From positions 1 through 5,769 of the forward strand of contig JAFDTP010000099.1 in NCBI GenBank assembly GCA_019594195.1: 5,769 nucleotides of DNA, given 5' to 3'. The translations under genes and the position numbers were made by a program. Every line of letters begins with the position of its first letter. Position 1 is the stretch's first letter. The notes under the pieces were generated by a model. It was not told the origin of the DNA and made no database searches. It worked only from the letters and a program-made list of their open reading frames with translations. Shown one piece after another: positions 1 to 5,530 of the stretch. Source of the stretch: Thermoplasmata archaeon. Lineage in GTDB: Archaea > Thermoplasmatota > Thermoplasmata > Halarchaeoplasmatales > Halarchaeoplasmataceae.

Positions 1-290
1 AGTATCGAGTGAGGTATCTCAACTGTTAGTCTAGCTCCTGTGTAAGCGAGCAAGATACCCGGGGCACCAAAAAACAGTATCAACTTGTAGATCATACCTT
101 TCCTGAAAAGGGTGATCCTCCAAACATTGTTGAACCAGTGTATTATACCGACTATCAACAGAGTGACCGGCGGCGGAAAGAACAGCAGGAAGATAGGGAT
201 CAGGACCGTAGATATGCCGAAACCCGTGAATGATCCGAACATCGATGCGATGAAAGTGCTGACTAGAAGGAGGAGGATTATCGTCTCCAT
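1..290 (-). CDS. TauE/SafE (TSUP) family membrane transporter, N-terminal part
   Basis: This gene reads leftward and leaves the window at base 1, so only its first 96 codons are present. It is not bounded by a stop here, which makes it easy to miss. The protein opens with METIILLLLVSTFIASMFGS and continues through a glycine-rich turn (FTGFGISTVLIPIF, residues 21-34), a proline cluster (PPPVTLL, 39-45) and a second hydrophobic stretch. A short cationic loop (WRITLFRKG, 57-65) precedes another helix at about 68-83. A first helix followed by a G-F-G and P-I-F segment is typical of the TauE/SafE (PF01925) family, whose members are predicted inner-membrane exporters of sulfite, sulfonates or other organic anions. 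The substrate cannot be told. The ATG at 290-288 was chosen because a perfect TATA palindrome sits about 27 bases upstream, which suits a leaderless transcript. The family assignment is by motif recognition only. Confidence 0.8.
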   Translation of the reverse strand, partial: METIILLLLVSTFIASMFGSFTGFGISTVLIPIFLLFFPPPVTLLIVGIIHWFNNVWRITLFRKGMIYKLILFFGAPGILLAYTGARLTVEIPHSI

Positions 291-312
291 ATCCAAGATA
301 GAAACCGGCTCG

Positions 313-322
313 TTTATATAAA
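313..322 (-). promoter_or_regulatory. TATA box of the TauE/SafE-like gene
   Basis: TTTATATAAA is a perfect palindrome, preceded on the minus strand by an A-rich stretch that could act as the BRE. Its centre lies 27-28 bases before the ATG at 290, the usual distance from an archaeal TATA box to the transcription start. Transcription would therefore begin at or within a few bases of the start codon. Confidence 0.7.
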
Positions 323-366
323 TTTTTAACATCTAAAGGAAATGCATTTGAACTCTACTGGATCCT

Positions 367-608
367 TCACCTGAAGTATTCTCTCACTTCTTCCTTGAAA
401 AGATAGAACAATATCATTTTGCTCACTATGTTTCCCAATACGATGTTCAATAGACCTATCACAGCAAAGACTATCCCGGCTAGACATGCCCATTTTATTT
501 CTGTCCATAATCCACGATAAAATTAGCTATGTTTTCGACTATGACTAGAACGGTACCTAGAGTTCTAAACCTTAGATGTGAGCCGGTGAGACGTGATTTA
601 GATATAAC
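367..608 (-). pseudogene. small membrane-protein gene split between two frames (probable remnant)
   Basis: On the minus strand, one frame open from 608 reads a basic segment and then a hydrophobic one (TLGTVLVIVENIANFIVDYG, bases about 563-504), and stops at 497-495. The adjacent frame, open from 522, reads WTEIKWACLAGIVFAVIGLL, then a stretch ending KEEVREYFR and a stop at 369-367. Joined at about 510-505 by a -1 shift, they give a continuous product of roughly 80 residues with two hydrophobic segments and a charged tail, typical of a small membrane protein. Neither half has an ATG, GTG or TTG at a sensible place. The frame change plus the missing start favours a decayed gene. A sequencing error is the main alternative. 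The family is not recognised. A 60-codon ATG-initiated frame over the same bases (508-326) has a composition unlike a real protein and looks like a shadow. Confidence 0.45.
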
Positions 609-653
609 CTATTTATTAATCAAATTTTTTGAATGAATACATAAATTGACCTT

Positions 654-758
654 GTGGTTCAAGATCTTCAAGAGGTAAAGAAAAACACGATTGTCCGTTT
701 CGTCAACTTCCTCTCTAAAAATCGAGTTGATCGGATAACAGATCATGATCTTTTTTAG
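654..758 (+). CDS. possible 34-residue ORF or gene fragment
   Basis: From GTG 654 the frame reads VVQDLQEVKKNTIVRFVNFL and continues to TDHDLF before TAG at 756-758, directly after a run of six T's. The composition (amphipathic helix, mixed charges, no low complexity) looks more protein-like than random spacer. The NTIVRF...ITDHDL pattern faintly recalls the N-terminal helical domain of tyrosine recombinases. There is no good ribosome binding site, no TATA box at the right distance, and a stop codon lies four codons upstream (642-644). It could be a chance ORF, a tiny gene or a remnant, so no function is proposed. Confidence 0.2.
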   Translation: MVQDLQEVKKNTIVRFVNFLSKNRVDRITDHDLF

Positions 759-786
759 ACCATCGACAGAACATCAGTTCAAATAG

Positions 787-798
787 ACCTTTATCATT
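787..798 (+). promoter_or_regulatory. TATA-type promoter of the 818 gene
   Basis: ACCTTTATCATT begins exactly 31 bases before the ATG at 818, with its TTTATCA core centred about 25 bases upstream. The identical 12-mer at the identical distance precedes ATG 1278. That spacing places transcription initiation at the start codon, so a leaderless mRNA is expected. Confidence 0.7.
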
Positions 799-817
799 AG
801 AAGTACAGGGTGAAGAG

Positions 818-1189
818 ATGAAAGCGATAAACTCACGTATAGATACTTCTCGACTTAAGAAAAAGGCAAACGTAACCGAACTCGGTGAGGCATATGAAAC
901 TTTAGAAAGAAGTAAAGAGTACAGGGTAGGAGCAGGGATAAGAGCTGTCTCGTCAAAAAAACCCAAATTCTTCTTAGAAGCCGTGATATCACTCTGTAGA
1001 GAAGAAAGTGGAGTCGAAATCGAAAAATTGAGATCCAAACTTGACATATTTGAAGAATTCCAGAAATCGGGTTATTCACTCAGGTGCGAGAGTGATAACA
1101 CTGTCATCTGCGAAAAGAGTATTAAGGAGAGCGAACTCGAGGAAGAATATTTAAATGTTAAAAAAATTTTAAAAAACTCAGATAGTTAG
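818..1189 (+). CDS. hypothetical 123-residue charged protein
   Basis: I do not recognise this protein. It has no signal peptide or membrane segment and is very rich in Lys and Glu, so it is probably cytoplasmic. The N-terminus is basic (SRLKKKANVT, residues 11-20). The middle is predicted helical (FFLEAVISLC at 51-60, then EIEKLRSKLDIFEEFQKSGY at 67-86). A possible beta hairpin holding two cysteines follows (C90 and C98 in LRCESDNTVIC), and the protein ends in an acidic-then-basic helix. A third cysteine is at residue 60. The start is supported by the promoter word 31 bases upstream. The gene ends 88 bases before the Lrp-like regulator, which carries the same promoter word, so the two may be co-expressed from parallel promoters. 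A small regulatory or nucleic-acid-associated protein is possible but unproven. Confidence 0.7.
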   Translation: MKAINSRIDTSRLKKKANVTELGEAYETLERSKEYRVGAGIRAVSSKKPKFFLEAVISLCREESGVEIEKLRSKLDIFEEFQKSGYSLRCESDNTVICEKSIKESELEEEYLNVKKILKNSDS

Positions 1190-1222
1190 CCACTGATAGA
1201 TGGTTATCCATGGAGTTGCATA

Positions 1223-1228
1223 TTTTTT
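1223..1228 (+). terminator. oligo-T terminator after the 818 gene
   Basis: Six T's in an AT-rich context lie 34 bases after the TAG of the 818 gene. Archaeal RNA polymerase commonly terminates at such T runs without needing a hairpin. A weak 4-bp stem (ATGG/CCAT, 1200-1211) precedes it. Confidence 0.35.
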
Positions 1229-1246
1229 ATTGACACCTATCAAAAA

Positions 1247-1258
1247 ACCTTTATCATT
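1247..1258 (+). promoter_or_regulatory. TATA-type promoter of the Lrp-like regulator
   Basis: This is the same ACCTTTATCATT 12-mer as at 787-798, again starting 31 bases before an ATG (1278). It lies inside any longer reading frame begun at ATG 1200, so it argues that translation really starts at 1278 on a leaderless message. Confidence 0.7.
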
Positions 1259-1277
1259 TCATTATATCATAAGATTG

Positions 1278-2180
1278 ATGGACGAGATAGATTTCAGGTT
1301 GTGCTTGCTTCTACGTGAGAATTCACGCATCCCTTACAGGGAACTAGCGGATGAAGTTGGACTTTCGGTGAACGCGGTGCACAGCCGGGTATCTAAGCTC
1401 AAAGAGAGCGGTATAATCGATGGTTTCTGTGCGATGTTCGGTGACGGAGCTATCAAGGAGAGCCTGAAGATATTGATACATGGAGAATCTAGAGCAGAGA
1501 ACATGGAAGATGTTCTAAAAGAACTATCTCAGGACAAAAACACCTACAAGATGTTCTCAACCAGCGACGATTATCTTTACATACACGGAACTCTACAAGA
1601 TCTATCTAAGATGAGTGATTATGTAGAATGTGTTCCAGATGTAGCGGAGATAGAAGATCCCGAAATTTTTCTGCCTTCATTTCACAAAAAAGATGTACAA
1701 GATGATTTTGAACTTAAGAGAACGGATTACGAGATAATAAATTCTCTTAGACAGGATTCGAGGAAGGCACTTTCTGAAGTCGGCGATGAGATCGGTGTTT
1801 CGACCAAGACCGTTCGAAGACGTATAGATCGAATGGAAGAAGCGAATGCGATAGGCTATTCCATAAAGTGGTATCCTATCTATTCAGACGATTTCATAGG
1901 TTTGATGCACTGTGGGATCGATAAGGGAGTAAGGGATAAGATCCTTTCCGAGATCAAGAACAGATACTATCCCAATGTCTTCGAAGTAGAAAAGGCGAGC
2001 AATCATCCGGACAAAGTAATGATCAAGATATGGGGTAATAGTCTCGACGAGATCAAAGACATGAGGAAAGAACTAAAGTCTAAAGAATATTTCGACTGTT
2101 TGAAAACCCGGATGTTCTACGATATAGAGTACTTCAAGAATTGGAAAGACGAGCTGTTGAAAGAAAAGATGAGAGTTTGA
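1278..2180 (+). CDS. Lrp/AsnC-like transcriptional regulator with two winged HTH domains
   Basis: This is a predicted cytoplasmic DNA-binding protein of 300 residues, about twice the length of a standard Lrp/AsnC protein. The first HTH spans about residues 3-50 (DFRLCLLLRENSRIPYRELA, then VGLSVNAVHSRVSKLKESGI). The second spans about 148-195 (RTDYEIINSLRQDSRKALSE, then IGVSTKTVRRRIDRMEEANA). Both have the Lrp pattern: a D-x-x-I-L-like helix, a D/N-S-R box, and a recognition helix ending in R-V/I-x-x-L/M. Each is followed by an alpha/beta segment (about 61-130 and 203-283) that may correspond to the ligand- or oligomer-forming RAM-like domain, though divergent. The frame is also open from ATG 1200, but the extra 26 residues precede the canonical MDEIDF start and overlap the promoter, so 1278 is preferred. 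Lrp proteins usually respond to amino acids or other small metabolites; the ligand and targets here are unknown. Confidence 0.85.
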   Translation: MDEIDFRLCLLLRENSRIPYRELADEVGLSVNAVHSRVSKLKESGIIDGFCAMFGDGAIKESLKILIHGESRAENMEDVLKELSQDKNTYKMFSTSDDYLYIHGTLQDLSKMSDYVECVPDVAEIEDPEIFLPSFHKKDVQDDFELKRTDYEIINSLRQDSRKALSEVGDEIGVSTKTVRRRIDRMEEANAIGYSIKWYPIYSDDFIGLMHCGIDKGVRDKILSEIKNRYYPNVFEVEKASNHPDKVMIKIWGNSLDEIKDMRKELKSKEYFDCLKTRMFYDIEYFKNWKDELLKEKMRV

Positions 2181-2210
2181 GTTGATCTTGGCGTTCTGAT
2201 CGTGTTCCGC

Positions 2211-2268
2211 TTTTTTAATCCGTTCGGTGAAAAAAAGGACATCTTTACCTAGAAATGTACTTTTTTTT
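2211..2268 (+). terminator. two oligo-T tracts after the Lrp-like gene
   Basis: T6 at 2211-2216 and T8 at 2261-2268 lie 31 and 81 bases after the TGA. Successive T tracts are typical archaeal intrinsic termination sites. No strong stem precedes either. Confidence 0.45.
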
Positions 2269-2274
2269 CTTTAC

Positions 2275-2284
2275 TGTTTAAACA
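2275..2284. repeat. 10-bp palindrome
   Basis: TGTTTAAACA is a perfect palindrome just after the T8 tract. It could be a TATA-like element (TTTAAAC) or a small operator. Short AT-rich palindromes occur often by chance. Confidence 0.25.
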
Positions 2285-2320
2285 ATGTTACTTATACAAC
2301 AAGGATAATATAATCGATAA

Positions 2321-2344
2321 GGGGAGGGAGGGTCCCTTTGAGGG
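2321..2344 (+). other. G-rich block, possible G-quadruplex or short hairpin
   Basis: Four runs of three or more G's (2321-2324, 2326-2328, 2330-2332, 2342-2344), with loops of 1, 1 and 9 bases, meet the usual G-quadruplex pattern. The same bases can instead form a 5-bp stem (AGGGA 2325-2329 with TCCCT 2333-2337) around GGG. The block stands out sharply in an otherwise AT-rich spacer. A TATA-like word (about 2306-2313) lies upstream, so a short transcript beginning near the block is possible. Confidence 0.4.
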
Positions 2345-2378
2345 TGATCAACTAGCCTTTAATTAACACACAAAAAGT

Positions 2379-2387
2379 AAAATATTC
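2379..2387 (+). promoter_or_regulatory. candidate TATA box of the 2408 gene
   Basis: AAAATATTC is centred 25 bases before the GTG at 2408, the same spacing as at the other leaderless starts in the window. A second AT-rich word (TTTAATTAA, 2358-2366) lies farther upstream and would instead give a message with a leader of about 20 bases. Confidence 0.45.
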
Positions 2388-2407
2388 TTTTTCATATAAC
2401 ACTCGAG

Positions 2408-3184
2408 GTGAGTAGATTGACTATCGGTGAAAAAATCAGAAAGGTCTGGTACTACTGGCTGTTGGCCACCCTCATACTCATATTATCTATTAATGCATTG
2501 GTCAACCTGATCTTACCTGGATCATCTAGATTACTCGGTCCTTTAGCCGAAAAGCCGTGGGTATGGCAGTTCGAACTGAACGGGGTTCATATCTATATCC
2601 CTTGGCTTCTCTTCCTGTTGATACTGGTCGTACTGATTTCGGTGAGCATATTCGTTAAAAGTCTCAAAAGACGAGATAGATCGATGAAGTTTTCTGATGA
2701 AGATACTTACGAAGAAAAACTGTTCTCTAAATGGTCTACGCTGCTTCTATCTGTTATAACAGTGATATTGTTCTTTCTCTATCTCTATCAGATATCTGAA
2801 GGTCCTATAGGTACTGATCCTGCACCCGATTGGTTCTGGCTCGTTATGGCTGTATTCCTGCTCGCTGTCACTATAAACTTCGGTATACTTACCATCAAGA
2901 TCGACCCGGAAGGCATCCTTATAGGATACGGCATATTCAAGAAGAGGATCTCTTGGAACAGAGTCGAAGATTCATATCTCGATGAAACTTCCGCTTTGCG
3001 ATATGGCGGCTGGGGTTTACGGATAACACGAGTCGGTGGAAGATGGAGGAGTGTCTATAACGTTGTAGGAGGTCCTAAAGTCGTAGTTTCATTGAATAAG
3101 GGATGGATAAGAGAAGTTGTATTTTCCACTAAAGATCCTGAAAAAGTTATGAAAACCATCGATCGCCACTTGAGTTCACACTAA
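2408..3184 (+). CDS. four-helix membrane protein with C-terminal PH-like domain
   Basis: This protein has 258 residues and four likely membrane helices (about 14-36, 63-83, 109-129 and 142-160). A basic loop (KSLKRRDRSMKF, 84-95) lies between helices 2 and 3, and a soluble C-terminal domain begins at about residue 163. That domain (IDPEGILIGYGIFKKRISW, then RYGGWGLRITRVGGR at 198-212, then STKDPEKVMKTID at 240-252) has the look of a bacterial/archaeal PH-like domain. Strands are followed by a conserved GGWG turn and a closing D-P-E helix. Residues from about 100 onward match the truncated gene at the right edge, so helices 1-2 look like an added N-terminal module. GTG 2408 is the first start and fits a leaderless message. 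An in-frame TTG at 2417 sits 5 bases after GAGGTGA (2405-2411), a good Shine-Dalgarno match, and is a real alternative. The function is unknown. Confidence 0.75.
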   Translation: MSRLTIGEKIRKVWYYWLLATLILILSINALVNLILPGSSRLLGPLAEKPWVWQFELNGVHIYIPWLLFLLILVVLISVSIFVKSLKRRDRSMKFSDEDTYEEKLFSKWSTLLLSVITVILFFLYLYQISEGPIGTDPAPDWFWLVMAVFLLAVTINFGILTIKIDPEGILIGYGIFKKRISWNRVEDSYLDETSALRYGGWGLRITRVGGRWRSVYNVVGGPKVVVSLNKGWIREVVFSTKDPEKVMKTIDRHLSSH

Positions 3185-3194
3185 CATGAACTCA
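3171..3194 (+). terminator. hairpin spanning the stop codon of the 2408 gene
   Basis: TGAGTTCA (3171-3178) and TGAACTCA (3187-3194) form a perfect 8-bp stem around an 8-base loop that contains the TAA stop (3182-3184). No T tract follows directly, so it may protect the 3' end or attenuate read-through into the bPH2 gene rather than terminate fully. Confidence 0.35.
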
Positions 3195-3212
3195 TAGCTA
3201 TCTCCAAAAGAC

Positions 3213-3220
3213 ATAAATAT
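3213..3220 (+). promoter_or_regulatory. TATA box of the bPH2 gene
   Basis: ATAAATAT is centred 25-26 bases before ATG 3242, matching the leaderless spacing at 818 and 1278. It places transcription initiation downstream of the alternative GTG at 3227 and so supports ATG 3242. Confidence 0.6.
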
Positions 3221-3241
3221 TTCTCAGTGATATACAAATTC

Positions 3242-3829
3242 ATGGTAGGGAAGGATTGGCAGAATTTAGATTCTAAAGTCAAGTGGGTTTGGTTCATAAG
3301 TGGATTCATCATTATCTTGATAATAACGGTCATTCTAGGACTCATACTCTATTTTGGTGTGGAATTTACGATGACCAATAGTTTGTTGATATCTATTGGA
3401 GCCGGTGTGATACTTCTTATTTTATTGGTTAGCTGGATAGTGATGTTTTACAATAGATATATGTTTCAAGTTCAAAAAGACGGTATAGAGATCAAGAGAG
3501 GTATACTTTGGAAGAAGGATATAACGATACCTTATGACCGGGTACAGAACGTTGACATAGATAGAGGTCCTATCCAGCAGTTGATAGGTATCTATAATCT
3601 CAATGTATTTACCGCAGGAACAGCTTCTGAAAATCAAGCTATATTTGGAGCAGAAGGTTATCTTCCAGGCGTGAAAAATGCGGAAAAGGTAAGAGACACG
3701 ATCTTGGAAAGGGTTCAGGAGTCTGAGGAAGATGGTCTTGGCATCGGTAGAAAAGAAATCGAAACGGACGCTGAGATACTTAAAGAGATCTTAGAAGAAT
3801 TGAAGAGCATCAGTAAAAAGATGGAGTGA
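3242..3829 (+). CDS. membrane protein with bPH2 (DUF304, YdbS/YdbT-like) domain
   Basis: This protein has 195 residues. Two membrane helices (about 15-38 and 46-70) are followed by a soluble PH-like domain at about 72-158. The bPH2 (PF03703) signature is clear: KDGIEIKRGILWKKDITIPY (79-98), the conserved DRVQNVDIDRGPIQQLIGIY (99-118), and NVFTAGTAS (121-129) ahead of a closing helix. The C-terminus (171-195) is a charged probable coiled coil (AEILKEILEELKSISKKME). Members of this family are membrane-anchored, and many occur in pairs; their biochemical role is poorly defined. The frame is also open from GTG 3227, but that codon lies before the predicted transcription start, and neither start has a Shine-Dalgarno site. 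The gene follows another PH-like membrane protein by 57 bases, suggesting a functional pair. Confidence 0.85.
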   Translation: MVGKDWQNLDSKVKWVWFISGFIIILIITVILGLILYFGVEFTMTNSLLISIGAGVILLILLVSWIVMFYNRYMFQVQKDGIEIKRGILWKKDITIPYDRVQNVDIDRGPIQQLIGIYNLNVFTAGTASENQAIFGAEGYLPGVKNAEKVRDTILERVQESEEDGLGIGRKEIETDAEILKEILEELKSISKKME

Positions 3830-4043
3830 GAGTTCACAAATTTCGAGCAATGATCACGATCAAAGATGAAGGAAAATAAGGAATTTAAGGAATAAATAAA
3901 ATTCTGTTCTACCAAACTAAAAAGAACCCCGATCGCCACACTTATCAAATCATCTATATAATTTCATGGTTCTGTTGATTTTTTCTTTACAGTTCACACC
4001 CGAACTCTTAAATGTCATTATCGTAATAATCATTATCGTGATA
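3830..4043. other. spacer upstream of the ATPase gene
   Basis: This AT-rich region has a small inverted repeat (TGATC/GATCA, 3851-3862) and TATA-like words at 3941-3947 (CTTATCA), 3955-3961 (TATATAA) and 4007-4014 (CTTAAATG). If the ATPase starts at the early ATG 3966, bases 3966-4043 encode a 26-residue hydrophobic extension. No separate gene is supported on either strand. Confidence 0.4.
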
Positions 4044-4046
4044 ATG
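4016..4046. repeat. tandem palindromes at the ATPase start (possible operator)
   Basis: CATTATCGT occurs twice, at 4016-4024 and 4031-4039, 15 bases apart. Each copy opens an inverted repeat: ATTAT-N4-ATAAT (4017-4030), then the perfect CATTATC-GT-GATAATG (4031-4046). The second ends on the ATG at 4044. This arrangement, with one site overlapping the likely start, suits a dimeric regulator blocking transcription, but no binding protein can be named. Confidence 0.4.
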
Positions 4047-5405
4047 ATGTTTATCGATCGTTCGAAGGAACTCAACGCATTGGAAAATAGATACAGTTCT
4101 GATGAATTTGAATTCGTGGTGATATATGGAAGGAGGAGGATCGGAAAGACAGAGTTGATCAAGCAGTTTTCAACGGACAAGCCCCATATCTATTTTCTCT
4201 CTCCTCAGGACACTAAAGATATGCAGATATCGAAGTTCGTTCAAACCATCTCAGAGCATTTCAACGAACGCAAACCTGATGTTGATAACTGGAGTGAGGC
4301 GATCGACTATTTGAAAACAAAATTAGAAGAAGAAAAGATAGTGTTCAGTATCGATGAATTTCCGTTTCTCGTCAACAACGACGATTCTATACTATCCTAT
4401 CTTCAAGAGATCATAGATGGTATAGAATCGGATTCGACCTTGATTTTGTGCGGTTCGAGCATAAGTGTGATGGAATCGGAAGTCATGGGTCATAAAAGCC
4501 CTTTGTACGGCAGGAGGACCGGACAGATAGATCTCCATCAATTCGACTTTTCCACCGCTTTCCAGGTCATCGATTATCCCATAGAAGATGCGGTTCGCTC
4601 TTTCTCCGTTACTGGGGGAACTCCCATGTATCTGTTAAAATTCGATTATGGACGGAGTCTTAAGCAAAATATCAGAAAAGAGATAATCGATAAAACTTCT
4701 TTTATGCATGAAGAACCAGGATTCCTTCTGAGAAGTGAATTGAGGAACCCAAACCGATATATGAGTATCTTAGAAGCTTTAGCTCGTGGTCATACAAGGC
4801 CTAACGAGATAGCGAACTCGACCGGTATCGATCCAGGGCCTCTTTCAAAGTATTTGAGAAAACTCCGCAGACTACGTCTGGTCAAAAGAGAGATCCCTAT
4901 CACCGCTGAAGAGAAAAAGTCGAAGAGATCTATCTACAGGATCAATGATAACTTTTTTCGCTTCTGGTTCCAATTCATCGAGCCGAAGAGATCTTGGATC
5001 GAGGAATCACCAGAAAAAGTTCTAACAGAAGACATAATGTCTTCTCTCGACGAATACGCCTCAAAAACCTTCGAAGATATATGCATCGAACAAGTTTGGG
5101 ATCACTACGATTATCATAAGGTAGGCAGATGGTGGTTTGGGCAATATGAGATAGATGTCGTAGCTCTCAACGAAAGAGAAGATAGGATATTACTTGGAGA
5201 GTGCAAGTGGTCTAAAAATAGAGTAGGATACGATCTTTTAAATGATCTGAAAGAAAAAGCTAATGAAGTTCGGTGGAAAAAAGAAGAAAGAGAAGAAAAA
5301 TACGTTCTGTTTTCTAGATCGGGTTTTACTGATGGACTTATATCAAATGCCGGAGATGAACTAGACTTATTCTCTTTGGAGGAGATAGAGGAAGGATTAA
5401 AATAA
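4044..5405 (+). CDS. archaeal AAA ATPase with winged helix and DUF234 nuclease-like domain
   Basis: From ATG 4044 the protein has 453 residues. A P-loop ATPase domain carries a Walker A motif (YGRRRIGKTELI, residues 28-39), a Walker B motif (IVFSIDEFPFL, 99-109) and a sensor-1-like strand (LILCGSSISVM, 133-143). A winged helix follows at about 238-282 (TRPNEIANSTGIDPGPLSKY). The C-terminal DUF234 region (about 303-453) holds an intact PD-(D/E)XK-like core: E344, D371 in YEIDVVAL, and E386-C-K388. This domain order is standard for the archaeal ATPase/DUF234 family (PF01637 plus PF03008), which is common in archaea and often of unknown role; NTP-dependent DNA binding or cleavage is inferred. 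The start is uncertain: MMFIDRSKEL fits the family's usual N-terminus, and ATG 4047 is equally possible. ATG 3966, with CTTATCA 24 bases upstream, would add 26 hydrophobic residues. Confidence 0.85.
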   Translation: MMFIDRSKELNALENRYSSDEFEFVVIYGRRRIGKTELIKQFSTDKPHIYFLSPQDTKDMQISKFVQTISEHFNERKPDVDNWSEAIDYLKTKLEEEKIVFSIDEFPFLVNNDDSILSYLQEIIDGIESDSTLILCGSSISVMESEVMGHKSPLYGRRTGQIDLHQFDFSTAFQVIDYPIEDAVRSFSVTGGTPMYLLKFDYGRSLKQNIRKEIIDKTSFMHEEPGFLLRSELRNPNRYMSILEALARGHTRPNEIANSTGIDPGPLSKYLRKLRRLRLVKREIPITAEEKKSKRSIYRINDNFFRFWFQFIEPKRSWIEESPEKVLTEDIMSSLDEYASKTFEDICIEQVWDHYDYHKVGRWWFGQYEIDVVALNEREDRILLGECKWSKNRVGYDLLNDLKEKANEVRWKKEEREEKYVLFSRSGFTDGLISNAGDELDLFSLEEIEEGLK

Positions 5406-5407
5406 AC

Positions 5408-5421
5408 TTTCACTAGTGAAA
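5408..5421 (+). terminator. perfect 14-bp palindrome just after the ATPase stop
   Basis: TTTCACTAGTGAAA begins 3 bases after the TAA. As RNA it could form only a tight stem with little loop, so it may equally be a protein-binding site upstream of the next gene. No T tract follows. Confidence 0.35.
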
Positions 5422-5494
5422 CTAGATCTTATGCTTAGTGACTTGACACTTCCTAAAGAGATGTTCCGGAATTTCAATCTCCTTTTGAACATAG

Positions 5495-5503
5495 CTTTAA
5501 ATA
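5495..5503 (+). promoter_or_regulatory. TATA box of the right-edge gene
   Basis: CTTTAAATA is centred about 43 bases before ATG 5542. Transcription would start near 5524, leaving a leader of about 15-18 bases that includes the ribosome binding site. This differs from the leaderless genes elsewhere in the window. Confidence 0.55.
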
Positions 5504-5530
5504 AAGATGTGGACTGATGTTGAATAGAGA

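Larger units (their letters stand above)
609..817. other. mostly non-coding spacer
   Basis: This AT-rich stretch lies between the leftward remnant and the rightward 818 gene. It contains TATA-like words at 609-620 and 639-647, an oligo-T run at 751-756, a doubtful short ORF (654-758) and, at its right end, the promoter of the 818 gene. No RNA gene or repeat array was recognised. Confidence 0.5.

Noticed and set aside
112..321. 69-codon plus-strand frame
   Set aside because: It lies antisense to the TauE/SafE-like gene, whose translation shows clear membrane-family motifs, and it runs through that gene's TATA box.
670..730. TCAACT/AGTTGA inverted repeat in the spacer as an RNA hairpin
   Set aside because: Six-base arms around a long unpaired loop; extending the arms gives mismatches, so chance is likely.
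715..1079. Two minus-strand frames opposite the 818 gene
   Set aside because: Serine/leucine-rich or arginine/leucine-rich low-quality translations, with no start signals; typical antisense shadows.
1200..1277. 26-residue N-terminal extension of the Lrp-like protein
   Set aside because: It contains the promoter word and precedes the normal family start, so it is most likely untranslated.
3227..3241. GTG start for the bPH2 protein
   Set aside because: It lies only about 10 bases after the TATA centre, before the expected transcription start.
3950..4180. Minus-strand frame rich in Ile/Thr/Met
   Set aside because: It is produced by the palindromic CATTATC repeats read in reverse and overlaps the ATPase Walker A region.
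5114..5413. 99-codon minus-strand frame
   Set aside because: Antisense to the catalytic part of the DUF234 domain; serine-rich shadow composition.
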